A stretch of DNA of 64,000 nucleotides, taken from contig JAVHKY010000029.1 of NCBI GenBank assembly GCA_035079385.1, positions 6,262,001-6,326,000 of the forward strand. Reading direction: 5' to 3'. Below, in pieces: positions 36,065 through 47,348 of the stretch. Positions within the stretch are counted from its first letter, which is position 1; the number at the start of each line of letters is the position of its first letter. The notes under the pieces were generated by a model. It made no database searches and was not told where the DNA came from. It saw only the letters and a list, made by a program, of their open reading frames with translations. A program made the position numbers and the translations under genes. Source of the stretch: Aspidiotus rigidus. Lineage: Eukaryota > Arthropoda > Insecta > Hemiptera > Diaspididae.

Positions 36065-36095
36065 TTATTAATTATTATTATTACGCGGGGTGTAC
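35565..36095. repeat. AT-rich minisatellite, 143-155-bp units
   Basis: A short family B remnant (TTGGAAAAATTTCGACTATC) is followed by ATTTATTT/AATTATTT tracts. These are broken three times by the conserved joint ATTACGC(A/G)GGGTGTACTC, at 35782, 35937 and 36080. The first two joints continue GCGAATTTCTGAATCACCC. Unit length differs only in the ATTT tract. Confidence 0.8.
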
Positions 36096-36239
36096 TCGCG
36101 AGTTTCAAAATCGGGGTCTGGCGAGAGAAAAAGACATGGAACATGTCAACATTTATCGGAAAATGGAGCCCTGAGAAATGCCCCTGCAAAATCATTCCTT
36201 GTCATTTGTTACAAGGACTACCCACGCACGCCCGACAAG

Positions 36240-36640
36240 CGTCGCGCAGTGACCGCTGGCTTACCGAACCCTGTAGGGTTTTTAGGGTTGTTAATATTCA
36301 CCATTCACGTGGGCTTCATCCCACCAAGAATCCCCCTCTCACGAAGTCCTACCTCATATGTCTCTAAATTGGCTACACGAGACTCATACACGCTCACCAT
36401 CCCCGCTTTCATGCAAACTTTGTAGACTTGACTCTTTCCTCAAATTCACCCACATTTTCACATGCTCATCTTTAGCTTCTCTCCGCCACATCCACAAAAT
36501 TTCACAATCCATCTGATCAACTCTCGTCGATGACTTTCTATCCAGCCAAACATAATCTCTATCAAAGAGCAGCAAATTACATCCAACTAAAATCGATTCA
36601 CCATCAAGCTCATAACCCGAATGCTTTTAAGAGCTTGTCA
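36240..36640 (+). mobile_element. LINE-A C-terminal segment (third piece of the split copy)
   Basis: The frame reads TWASSHQESPSHEVLPHMSL, then LHETHTRSPSPLSCKLC and FTHIFTC. This is the Cys/His end of LINE-A, matching minus strand 110-500. The last 30 bases shared with that copy are at 36588-36617. Confidence 0.7.
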
Positions 36641-38318
36641 AATGAAATAATACATAAAAAAAATATATAATATGTATTTAATTCAACGAGTGACTTTTTT
36701 ATTACCGTACTCAAAGTTTCGAAAATCATTGAAAAATTACAAAAATCGTCTAAATTAAATCTAAAAATTGACAAAATCATTTTTCAAAAAATTCTGCTGA
36801 AAAAATAATCGGAATTTCGTTCAAGAGTTTGTGGAAGTGATGTTCTGAAAAAGGAAGCAGTCGAATTTGTCTGTACCCATACCGATTATAGCCGTCGAAA
36901 CAGGTAATTACTCATTCAAAATCATTCTAGCTGCGCGCTGATCAAAATCACCTGACACTTCGTGTCATATGTTATGCTCCTATCAGATAAACGATATTCC
37001 GACCATATTCGACAACTCTATCGCTTAAACCTATCATTGAGTATTGAAGACAAATGATAAAAAATATCTCTGTAGGTGATAAACAGGAAGAAAAAACTTG
37101 TTCAGGGTGTCTTAGTTGTCAGTCTCTGAATAAATGACAGTTCTCGCGGAGCAGGGAGTTTACGTTCTTTCGTGCTAACATTTCGAAAATTCAGCGAGTA
37201 TTGTGAGATGCGAAGATTTTTTTAGCGCTATTTCGAGTAATTTACATTGGAGAACAAAACGAGTTTTATCCCTCAATTTTCTGTATGGCTTTTTTTTCTT
37301 TTTTTTTTTTTTGGGGATGAGAGGGGGAAAAAGTCTCAAATGCGTTGACGACCGACTTCCCGAAAGTAAGGTCTTCCAATCGGTATTTTACTAGCTCGCC
37401 TATTAAAAATGCTGCATATAGCGAAAAACGAAAAATTATTGGAACTATCAATTACGACGGTCAATGTTCATTTTGGACGTTAACCAGAAGCCAATAAAAA
37501 ATTTATTTCATTGATTCATATCCAAGTTATGCGCTACAGAACTTACTGATTGCCAAATCTATAATAAAAAAAAAAAAAATTTAATATACTCCGATATGCT
37601 TCGGTAAAAATCAACCCATAGAGGAATGCTTGTAGAACAGATAAGATATTATACTGAATCACAATTTTTATGCGGAATACTGTCTAAGATTTTCTAGAAA
37701 ATAGTCGAGTAAGAGAAGACGAAAAAAAAAAGATTTTATTCCCTTGGCAGTGATCGCGTATTGATTTTAAAAGCAAAATATTGAAAATGACCTTCATTAA
37801 CGATTAACCAGAAGCGGTAAGAAGAAATTCGCGGCGAAAATATGTACACGATTGAAAAACTGAATCATCTTGTTCAAAAAAAATGATGAGCAATTTTTTA
37901 TGTTATTTTTTTTTCAATTCCTCTTGACGTCATTTTTGCCGTAGAACGGGAGAAGAATAATTTTCGATCACGTTCGTAAGATGTAAGGATAGTAGCCGGG
38001 TGCAAATTTTGAATTTTGCTATTTTAAGGATGATCAGGAAGATAAGAAAGCGCAATTAAAATATTATCATGACCTAAAATATTGGTTACTAGAAATGCTT
38101 GTAAATGGACTAATGGTCGAACTTCGCCTAAAATGAGAATCAGAATTATTATGAATTTCTGGAGAATTTTTTGCCTTACAGAGCCAGCAGAAACAGTGCC
38201 GTGGAGATGGGGGGCACCATTTTCTTTGGGCCCGGCTTCAGGTTAGGTTTGGTTTACCATTATACGTAATTTTTGAAAAGAGAAAAGGAGGAAATTTCCG
38301 CCCGGGCGAAATTAATTA
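36641..38318. other. No recognised gene
   Basis: AT-rich unique sequence with A and T homopolymers. A T/G-rich run near 37290-37315 has no evident function. Confidence 0.4.
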
Positions 38319-38703
38319 CACTAGGCAACAATTAAAATTTTTTTGAAAATTGCTGAAGTGAGATAGGTTTTATCTAGAAGTATTTTTTGCGCTGATTTCA
38401 GAACCGTTTTCCGTTTTTTGATAGGAGGTCGCGTTTTCTTGTTATCAGTTTGTTTAGTTGCCGCGCATCGTCGTGAGACGAAGCGTTCTTTATCGAGCTT
38501 CGATCAACGATAGCAGTATCAACGCTCGATAAGGAACGCTTCGTCTCGCGACGATGCGCGGCAACTAAACTATGTGATAACAAGAAAACGTGACCTCCTA
38601 TCAAAAAACGGAAAACGGTTCTGAAATCGGCGCAAAAAATACTTCTAGATACAACCTATCTCACTTCAGCAATTTTCAAATAAATTTCAATTGTTGCCTA
38701 GTG
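38319..38703. mobile_element. 385-bp palindromic MITE with TTA target duplication (PIF/Harbinger-like)
   Basis: Two 180-bp arms (38319-38498 and 38524-38703) are inverse copies around a 25-bp loop with few mismatches. The ends are CACTAGGCAACAATT and its complement. TTA abuts both sides (38316-38318, 38704-38706). A 3-bp TTA/TWA duplication is the hallmark of PIF/Harbinger elements; the superfamily call is inference. Confidence 0.85.
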
Positions 38704-38876
38704 TTATGACAATGTTACACAATTAGGTTTCATCTTGATTCCCCTCCTCCCCTACAGGGTGAAGTTGTGAAGTTCCCTTCATAGTTTTTAGGACTAGTCT
38801 TTTTTTGTCTTGTTGGTTGTGTTCTCTAATTTTCATAAAATTTGTCGATATAGTACGGGCTGTTTATCTTATAGAG

Positions 38877-39237
38877 CAGTGGTTCGCAACCTTTTATAGC
38901 CCATGGCGCCTTTTACAGTCGGAGAAATTTTTGCGGCGCCCCTTTCCGCCCAACGTTCGAACATATCAAAAAGGCACACATTTTCCTAATTTTTTTCATT
39001 GCCGTGACAAAATTAATCCGTGATACAATTCAATTTAAGTAATAATAAATACAAAAATGGATGTAATTTGGGTAGGAGTGCAAAGTGGAAAGATAGAAAT
39101 AAAACTAATGAGACGACTGTGCTTGTTTAGTACCAAGAAGAGTGTCAAATCGTGGCTCTATTTGTGATATTGCATTTTGGTGAAAAGCTCGCGGCGCCTC
39201 TATCGGAAGCTCGCGGCGCACAGGTTGCGGACCACTG
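38877..39237. mobile_element. hAT-like nonautonomous element
   Basis: It starts CAGTGGTTCGCAACCT and ends AGGTTGCGGACCACTG, a near-perfect 16-bp inverted repeat of the form widely seen in hAT transposons. TTATAGAG precedes the element (38869-38876) and recurs two bases after it (39240-39247), suggesting an 8-bp duplication. The interior is GCGGCGCC-rich and non-coding. Confidence 0.75.
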
Positions 39238-40230
39238 AATTATAGAGAATTGTGCATTTTGTCATAAAAGCATGAAATTTGGTATTAAGGTGTATGAAGG
39301 TGTAATAAATTATATTAACAAGAGTGCCCTGCAGAGCATTCATTTTTATGCCCCAAGGGGTCCACTTTTGGGGGAGAGGGTTCATTTTGGAGATTATTGT
39401 TGCGGAAATTTTATGAAAAATATATTAATCATGTGATTTGTAGAAAAAATGTATTACAACATTTTTTTCCTACACGCACCCTCCATTAGGGGCTTCGGGC
39501 CCAAAATTTTACAAAATTGTAAATGTAATCACAAAAACTTGAAATTTGGTATACGAGTGAAGGAAGGGGTAATGAATAATACTGACAAGAATGCCACGCA
39601 GTAAGTTCATTTTTGTGCTCCCAGAGGCCCATTTTTTTTTGAGGGGGGGGGGGGGGGGGAAATACATTTTCAACACTATTGTTGCAAAAATTGGAAAAAA
39701 ATTATATAAAATATTTGCATTGGGTGAGTTATTTGAAGAAATACTGCGAGGAATCATTTCATTGGGGGCCTTGGGGCCCAAAATTTCACAAAATCATAAA
39801 TTTTATCAGAAAAACTTGAATTTTTCGTAGTACACAGGTGAAGGAAGGTGTAGTGAATAATATTAACAAGAATATGCCACAAAATAAGTTCATTTTTGTG
39901 CCTCTATGAGCCCACTTTTTTTGAGGGGGGGGGGGGGCGGCGGCAAAGGCTTCATTATTTCAAGACTTATTGTTGCAAAACTTGGAAAAAAAATTTACGA
40001 GTACATATAATTATATTCATTGGGTGATTTGTATGGAAAAAATGGTGCGAGGAATTTTTTTTATGTGTAAACTCTTCCATTGAAGGCTCATGGGCTCCAT
40101 ATTTCACAAAATTCCAAATTTCTCAGTGGCATATGTAAGTTTTTAGCCTTCATTACACTAGGCCTAATTTATACAAATTATGAGATGAAAGAAAACGCAA
40201 ATTGTAAAGATTTCTTGAATAAAATTACTA

Positions 40231-40830
40231 TCAGTTGGCGTAATGTAGAGAGACAAATTCTGAATTCCGTTTTTTTTGAACATTATTTGCCAAACTTGAG
40301 TCTATAAAATAAAGTTGTGAATATTTAATTTTTTGAGCATCTTGTTCTCTCAAATTACTACTTAAATGTGAAAGAATACCCTGTATCTTAAAACAGTGAG
40401 GCCCAAATCTTGACACATTTTGTGCATTACCTATTGAAACTGAGGCATCAAGAGATGCGAAAGCTAGCGCCGAATTATATTGCCTAATATTTTCTCGGAA
40501 TTGTTTACTTTCAATATGAATACCACTCAACAATTCCTCGATTAAGAAAGGCACTTCAAAATCAAGATCAAAAATATTTTTTCCTCCCATGCAACACTTG
40601 CATATTTTTTGCTTTTCGGTTACTTCCATTTTGAAATGAAAAGCTCCACAAAATTTACACTTAAGATTCATGGTACCCGAGTAATTTGGCGCAATATTGA
40701 TTTCACAATATTTTCTTCTACCAATAAAAATATTAAACCAGGATTCGAAGTGATTGAGCCTAGATATCATTTTCAAAAGTAAATGTATTGTCTCGTAAGT
40801 GTGAAATATTTTGTGATTCATTATTATCAA
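40231..40830 (-). pseudogene. Helitron replicase/helicase N-terminal fragment
   Basis: The 199-codon frame contains CKFCGAFHFKMEVTEKQKIC followed by CCMGGK, the Cys-rich start of Helitron proteins. It then has FRENIRQYNSALAFASLDAS, FKIQGILSHLSSNL and KIKYSQLYFIDSS, the conserved 'Fr.nIR.YN...aFaS', 'y.i.G...H' and 'y.QLYi.D' blocks. The frame stops soon after, before the HUH nuclease and helicase domains, so it cannot act alone. The upstream part (frame ending 40760) is in another frame, suggesting a frameshift near 40770-40830. No host gene is involved. Confidence 0.75.
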
Positions 40831-41182
40831 CAGAAAACTCTTTCCTGGCGTATGAATGATCTAAAAAGGAGTCAAATACGTTTATATTTTCATGGTCCTT
40901 CAAATTATCACTACGTGTGTCAACACCTAGATCATCAATGTAAGAGTAACTACTGGCATAAGAATGCTCCAATGAGATATTTGAAGTATGATTTTCGGCA
41001 TCTGTCAATCTATGATGGATATTAGCAATTTTTTCGATCACCGGCATATAATGGTTACTGTTTAGGTACAACAGACGTATTGTACAAACGGGAAAAGTCC
41101 TTTTTATTTCAGTCAATACTCTAATACTGGAAAAAGAAATTTCTTCGTATGTAATGACGTCAACTTGATAGATTATAGACAT
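40760..41182 (-). pseudogene. OTU-like protease C-terminal fragment preceding the Helitron frame
   Basis: The 140-codon frame has CTIRLLYLNSNHYMPVIEKI, which resembles the C-terminal catalytic His strand of OTU cysteine proteases ('i.l.y..nHY..v'). The rest is Ser/Asn/His-rich linker leading toward the Helitron block. OTU domains occur in several transposon polyproteins. The catalytic Cys end is missing, so this is a fragment; similarity is limited to one motif. Confidence 0.4.
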
Positions 41183-42070
41183 AGAATAAATCTCAATGTA
41201 TGTAGCGTCTTGATTCTATTCAAAATCATCTAAATTTGAATTGTCAGAGTCATTCTCTATTATTCTGTTTATATTTACAACAATTAACTCGTAATCTCTG
41301 AGAAAAATAATTATTACCTAGTATGTACAATTTTTTTCCCCAAGTTCTGCAACAATAATTCTTAAAATAATGAAGCCTTTGCCCTCCTCCCCCCCCAAAA
41401 AAAAATTAGCATCAACTTATTCTGTGGCATATTCCTGTTAATATTATTCGTTACGCCATCCTTCACCTGTGCACTACGTAAATTTCAAATTGTTCTGATG
41501 AAATTTATGATTTTGTGAAATTTTGGGCCCCATGGCTCCCAATGAAAAGGTCTGTGTCTAGAAAAAATTCCTCGCAGTATTTCTTCAAATAAGTCACCCA
41601 ATGCAAATATTTTATATAATTTTTTTCCAATTTTTGCAACAATAGTGTTGAAAATCTCCCCCCCCCCCCAAAAAAAAAATGGGCCTCTGGGAGCACAAAA
41701 ATGAACTTAATGCGTGGCATTCTTGTTAGTATTATTCGTTACCCCTTCCTTCACTCGTATACCAAATTTCAAGTTTTTGTGATTACATTTACAATTTTGT
41801 AAAATTTTGGGCCTGAGGCCCCTAATGGAAGGGTGCGTGTAGGAAAAAAATGTTGTAATACATTTTTTCTACAAATCACATTATTAATATAATATTTTTA
41901 TAATTTCTTTCCAATTTCTGCAACAATAATCTCCAAAATGAACTCTCTCCCCCAAAAGTGGACCCCTTGAGGGCATAAAAATGAATTCTCTGCGTGGCAC
42001 TCTTGTTAATATCATTTATTACACCTTCATACACCTCAACACCAAATTTCATGCTTGTATGACAAAATGC

Positions 42071-43980
42071 TACTGCCTGCTTTACTAATAGAAAAAAATA
42101 TTTTCTCCGCAAGGATATCAGCTGGCAAACTTAGTTCATATTGAAAACTATTAATGGGTGGGGTTGTATAATTTGATAATGATTTATTATTCAAAACCTA
42201 AATTATTGGTGTTGACTGAATTCCATCATCCTTGGCCTTGATCGTCTGTTCGCGTTTAGTCACCATCGGCAAAAGTGCTCCCTGTTGACAACGACGTATT
42301 TTTACTAGTTTTAGACGATTGATTTGCATAATATTGCTCCACTAACGAATACGAGAACATAAGATGAGCAGTAATTTGTATCATTCGGATATTTTCTGTT
42401 TATTCAAATAGAAGGCTTAAGTAGGAAACGGCACTTGTATAGTTCTGATTTACTTTATCGAGTGAGACGAGATGACGTTAAAGTTCCTATTCGATCATTT
42501 AGAATATCGGTACCTAATTATAATTTTTGGAAGTGTTACCATATTAGAATCGAAATGAAGGACCCTCAAAATAGTCAGCACCAATTAAGTCTGAATAGAG
42601 TAGTCTCATTCAATCATTTGTTCAATGAGCTGGGAATATCTGCATTAATTATTGTACATTTAAGCGATTTGTATTATTGCTGTAATTATTGTACATTGTA
42701 TGCAATTTGTATTGTTGCTGCTATCGAATTATAATTACGCCATATTTCGTCCAAACTGATCGGAATCGATATAATTCTCCGTAAGAGCTTTTCGCCATTT
42801 AACCCCTTCGATAGTTGATGACAACTGCCAAATTTATGCTCGAGTACTTAACCTACTGGCGCCACACCGAAATCAACAATTTAAACTCAAAAACTCGATC
42901 CTCTTCTCTGACAAACGTTCTGCGAACATCTTTTTTATGAGTGATGTAATTACGAATAAGGTATCGAATCGATATATAACCGTTTCGATTGGTTGTGACC
43001 TCGATCTAAGGCCGTACATTTCCTACTGATAAACAAAATAATATACACTTAGGGGTTCTATAGATTGAATTAATGACAATCTTATGTTCTCTATGGCTTT
43101 CTTTTTCTTACCTGTACTAGATTTTTCAGGAGTTTATTCTTGCTCCCTTATCGATTTAAGACTTGAGGCGCCAAATCCACGTCATTCTTGTCTCAGTGTT
43201 TTTTTGTTCTTTTCGATTTTTCTGATAATTTTGGATTTCTATTCAATTCCTTTTCCTTTTATTATTTTGTTCTGTTACTGAATTTTCAACAACTTTTCAA
43301 TAAACAAAATTTTTCATACCTGTCCCTCGTGTTACAACGTTATATGTCTTGAATCTCTTACAATGTCCGCTTAATTATGGCCCGTACCTACGAGGATAGT
43401 GTTGAATTAAAATAGCAACCTCGCTTTCCTCATTCTCTAAATTGTACGAATTTATCGATTTATTATCTCGATATTTTCCCCACAAAAATGCACTTATCCG
43501 TCTCGCCAATCATATTTCTCCAATTTTATCAAAAGGAATAAATAAATAAATAAATAAATAAATGAAACGAGAAAGGTATCATTAATTGATGTATGATAGC
43601 GCCAGACTAATAGAAAATTGCATCGAAGAAATTTACAGCTTACGGTCGAGTACTTCAATTAATTGATGGAAACCGGTTTCATTACTGTGGCCATTCGCCT
43701 TACCGCGAAGATGAATATTGAAAATTCCGATACACACGTACGAGTGAGATTTCGAAGCCATCATTATTGGAATACTACTCGACCTTGAGACTCCGAGTTA
43801 CCCTTTCAAGCCGCACACTATCAACACTCAAAGATTGAGTTAAAAAAGGAAGAGGAAATCTACGAAATGTTGACATGTTTCATTTCTTTCCTGAGAGTCC
43901 TGAACCCTTTACCTTAATTCCAAAATTTGCAAATTCACATCACACCCGCGAGTAGCTTCCGCCCTTCAATAGTCCTGTAT
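42071..43980. other. No recognised gene
   Basis: The 99-codon plus frame at 42435-42734 has no known domain, and its C-terminal part is a repeated TGTATTATTGCTGTAATT-like stretch. A microsatellite of AAAT units lies at 43535-43563. Confidence 0.4.
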
Positions 43981-45640
43981 ACTTTACCTCTTCTCTAAAA
44001 TCATCCAAAGGTCTCTCAATTTTCGAAGGGACGGTTGAGGTTAACCCTACTCCTTCTTCTCCAGAGATACTGTTAGGAAAGAATTCGAGGGAGAACGGGA
44101 GGAACGATGGCAGTGACTACTTTGCGGTAAAGTTTACCGCAATATGTCCCCGCAAGGTCGGTGTGTCTCGGTATTCAAGGAAAAAGATTTAGGTAATGAG
44201 GAATGTGGAATAATGAGGATTCGTTGGACGAGAGGATTGGTTGGTAGAATGAAGGTCTTCGATAGCAAGTAATGATTAGAGAGATTCAGATAGTAGAAGA
44301 AATTTGCAGGTAGGAATAACTGAGCGGGTGAGAAAAGAGAAGCAGGTGAATATAGCGGTGATTTCGTCGGTAAATAAGGAAGCTGAGTATCTCACGCGGA
44401 AGGATAAGATTTTACCCTAAATGAAGACTGCATATCCGGTTCTTGGTTCCGCAGAGATGGTGAGAAGGAAATTCTTCACACATTTTCGTATAAAGTTGGC
44501 TGTTTTGGGAATTTTAGTAAGATCGAGACGGATGTCAAGGATAGCAATTAATCAAGCGGGAATGGATGAAAAAATAAGAAGTAAGGACCTCAGTTCGAGA
44601 TTAGTACCTAAATAACATTGAAGCGACACGAGAGGTGAATTACTGGAAAGTTGGGAAGACTTAGGTATCGAGTTGTTGAGCCCAGAAAGTTAGTAATGAG
44701 TGAACAGAAAAAAAGAACACTTGCAGCCGCCGTACATAGGCTGAGTGAAGACCTAGTGCTTAGTGCATCAAGGATCAGTCGAAGCCCGGAAGAATAAATG
44801 GATTCCAACAATTTTCAGGTTACCTAGGAACCGAGGGAGGAAGTAATTCAGCTTCATAGGAACTTGAAATCAATTTGACCTCGTTCTCCAGATTCTACAA
44901 TTCAAACCAAAGTATTGCTCTAATAAGTCACCAACCTTCATCTTCTGTGGTTTTAAAAAGATATCAAATGTAGTTGAACAAAGTAATTAAGAGTTTAAAT
45001 TATGGATTTGAGTGTTGGAAGTGAAACGGAAGCCGAGGATTTTTACTGAGTTATTAACGTGACATGGATGGAGTTGTGGCGGAGAGGAGGAAATCAGGTT
45101 TTAGCTCTTTCTTGTTGAAAATCACGATACAGGATAAACAGTGAAGGATGGACAAGATGGAATTTTGTATATGGATACTCAAAATTGGATGAACGGGGAA
45201 GCGATGTTACCAAAAATGTTATTTATTGCGATCATAAAAAGTGTTCCACTGAGCGGTGACCTTTGTGGGATCCATTGAATAGAAGGTTTGATTTGCTACT
45301 CTGACTCGAAAGGGAGGTTTTTGTTTATAGTTTTCTGAACCTAGTGGGAACAGGCCGGGAAAACCATACTTGTGAAGGATGAGGAGACCTTGGTGTCGCC
45401 AGACTCTCGAGAAGGAGGAAATCGAAGAAAACTGGAAATAGGCTTCATTCACTGGAGTTTGCTTGGTGGATAAGGGTATCATCTTCGGCTAGTGCCATGG
45501 TTGTAGACCAGCCTTTACATCATCCATATTGTGATTTGTTCATGAGGTCGTTGGGAGATGAATTGTTTGTACGATTAATATTAATTTATAGAGTGAAAAT
45601 TGGACGGATATTGGCTTTTGAAGTAAGGGCTAGTTTCAGG
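43981..45640 (-). mobile_element. LINE-A copy: RT palm end, thumb and RNase H
   Basis: Reading the minus strand from the right: IKPSIQWIPQRSPLSGTLFM followed by IAINNIFGNIASPF is the RT block with 'PQGSPLS' (here PQRSPLS). Next comes NNSVKILGFRFTSNTQIHNL, the thumb motif 'i.iv.s.kiLGl.fD'. At 44811 LESIYSSGLRLILDALSTRS and SLCTAA match 'GLR.a.GA.rTsP..SLy.ea'. At 44310-44120 KFLLLSESLSSLLAIEDLHS is the RNase H block. Stops and shifts are numerous. Confidence 0.75.
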
Positions 45641-45779
45641 ACTATACTACGAAATGTCAAAGAATTAAGCTAGACTGGAAACAATAGTTGAGGTATCATC
45701 ATTTTTTGTGTCAGAAATGCTTCACTTTCTCAAAAGGAAAATCTGATAAGCTGCTCGGAGTCACCCCTCAATTAATCTT

Positions 45780-46060
45780 GTTAATCGAGGCAAAGAGGGA
45801 ACCTGTTTTATGGGAGTCATTTGTGAGCAGTTTTTGTTAAATTTTTGTAATGGAGAATGAATTTTGTTCCTCATCCCCTAAGTTTCCCTCTTATCATGTT
45901 GGAATTTTTCCAAGTCTACCTTTTGTCATATAATAGCTTGAGGTCGAAATTTCAACAGGCAACTTTTGAGAAATTCGCCGTGCACCATACGCCATCTTGC
46001 TAAAAACTTGAAAAAATTTCGACTCTAGAGCTATATAATATGATAGGAGGGAGACTTGAG
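45780..46060. repeat. Family B element
   Basis: It has GGGAACCTGTTTTATGGGAG at the left, inverse and direct 45-bp units (AGCTTGAGGTCGAAATTTC, AATTTCGACTCTAGAGC), and the GC-rich segment CGCCGTGCACCATACGCCAT typical of the family centre. Confidence 0.65.
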
Positions 46061-46389
46061 GTGTTCGAAGCATTGCATATCTGGCTAATTGAAGGGGCTA
46101 AGCCAGTTAGTGTACAAAGCATTGCAAGTCTAGTTACTTGAAGGGGCTATCGTAAATGACCTTCAAAACGTGTATACTTTCAAGGATATCATATGAGGCC
46201 CCGAGTCTCTAGGATCCTCCCAACTTGCCAATGTTTTGTGGCTTTTACAAGAAATAGCATGTTTTCTAATGTTCGGCGTTGGAAACGACGTGCAGCGCAA
46301 CCTCTGTACAATTTCATTTTGAAATATGTTGCTGTACGTAGTATCAAAAATGATATATCCAAAAATGAAGTTGTGCGCTCATACATTAA

Positions 46390-46700
46390 AAAATTATTTT
46401 TCGAAGTTCCCCTCCTATCATATAAAGCTTAGAGTCTGAAGTTTTTCTAAGTCCCGAAAATGATGATGTGACAACTTGAACGCGTTGCAATTTCAAAGAA
46501 GCCGTCGTTTTTTTCAAGTCCCCTTCCTGTCATATATAGCTCGACCGTGGAAATTTTTCCAAGTCCTTAGCTCGAGAGTCGAAATTTTTCCAAGCCCCCC
46601 TCCTGTAATATATAGCTCGAGGGTCAACATTTATCCAAGTCCCCCCCTCTCCGTTCGTCATCAACCTCCCATAAAAGGGATAGCGGGTTCTCCGCAAAAA
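46390..46700. repeat. Family B element
   Basis: Five or more 45-bp-type units (TATATAGCTCGACCGTGG, GCTCGAGAGTCGAAATTTTT and others) end at CCCATAAAAGGGATAGCGGG, a variant of the inverted terminal motif. Confidence 0.7.
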
Positions 46701-46937
46701 AAAAAGCTTCGTACGCAAAACGTCGAAAAAAAGGCCATTTTTTGTGGAAAACACAAAAGCTAGGCATGTTGAGAAGATTCTGGAGACTCAAAGTTCCATA
46801 CGATGCCATTGAAAGTGAGCAAATTTTCAAGGTCATATCTAGGACTACAATGCCTGCAGATTTGGAAGAAATTGGCTAAAAAAAACTTTTTGGCCACATA
46901 TAGGCGGAAATAGGGTCTTATCAACACTCATCCTTTC

Positions 46938-47348
46938 ATCAGTTTGAGAGGGAGACACAAGAACGCAACAGTAACAATTTTTTCTTTTATTCCAAAGTCT
47001 CAAAAATTCAAGTCAAAATGATGAAGCAAGAAAATTATAAGGTCAAAAACTGAATAAGTGTCCGAAAAGAATTGAAATTTAAAAAAATATAAAAATTATC
47101 AATTAAAGCGGACAGAAACACGTACAATAAAACACGAAATAAAACAGGAGATTTGTCAGTAATTTAGATGTAAAATTTGGAATAATAGAAGTTGAAATCT
47201 ACCGGTTTCGAGAAGTACTCATCCCATCATCATTTTATTTAGAAAAAAAAAAAAAATTTGCTTCATTATTTCGACTTAAACTTTTGAGACTTTGGAATAA
47301 AAGAAAAATTGTTACTGTTACGTTCTTGTGTCTCTCTCCCAAACTGAT
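46938..47348. mobile_element. 411-bp MITE with ~95-bp inverted arms
   Basis: The left end ATCAGTTTGAGAGGGAGACA and the right end are inverse copies, continuing through AACAGTAACAATTTTT and TTATTCCAAAGTCTCAAAA to about 47035/47250. The centre has CTACCGGTTTCGAGAAG near 47196, a motif also seen at 52960 in a different insert. Confidence 0.75.

Larger units (their letters stand above)
39254..42070. mobile_element. 2.8-kb element with ~0.75-kb inverted arms around a Helitron-type coding fragment
   Basis: The left arm (39254-40008) and right arm (41322-42070) are inverse copies. Each arm is itself built of diverged ~275-bp direct units starting at about 39270, 39543 and 39822. Each unit has the order GTGAAGGAAGGTGTA..., 'AAGTTCATTTTTGTGC', a G-run and 'ATTGTTGCAAAA'. 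The 1.3-kb centre holds minus-strand coding sequence. Known Helitrons do not have arms like these, so this is either a foldback that captured a Helitron piece or a Helitron remnant caught between inverted repeats. Confidence 0.7.

Noticed and set aside
37925..37932. Isolated TGACGTCA sites (also 21598, 41155, 47726, 51244)
   Set aside because: Single occurrences without the family B context; they may be chance.
42435..42734. 99-codon plus frame
   Set aside because: No domain recognised; the second half is a short internal repeat.
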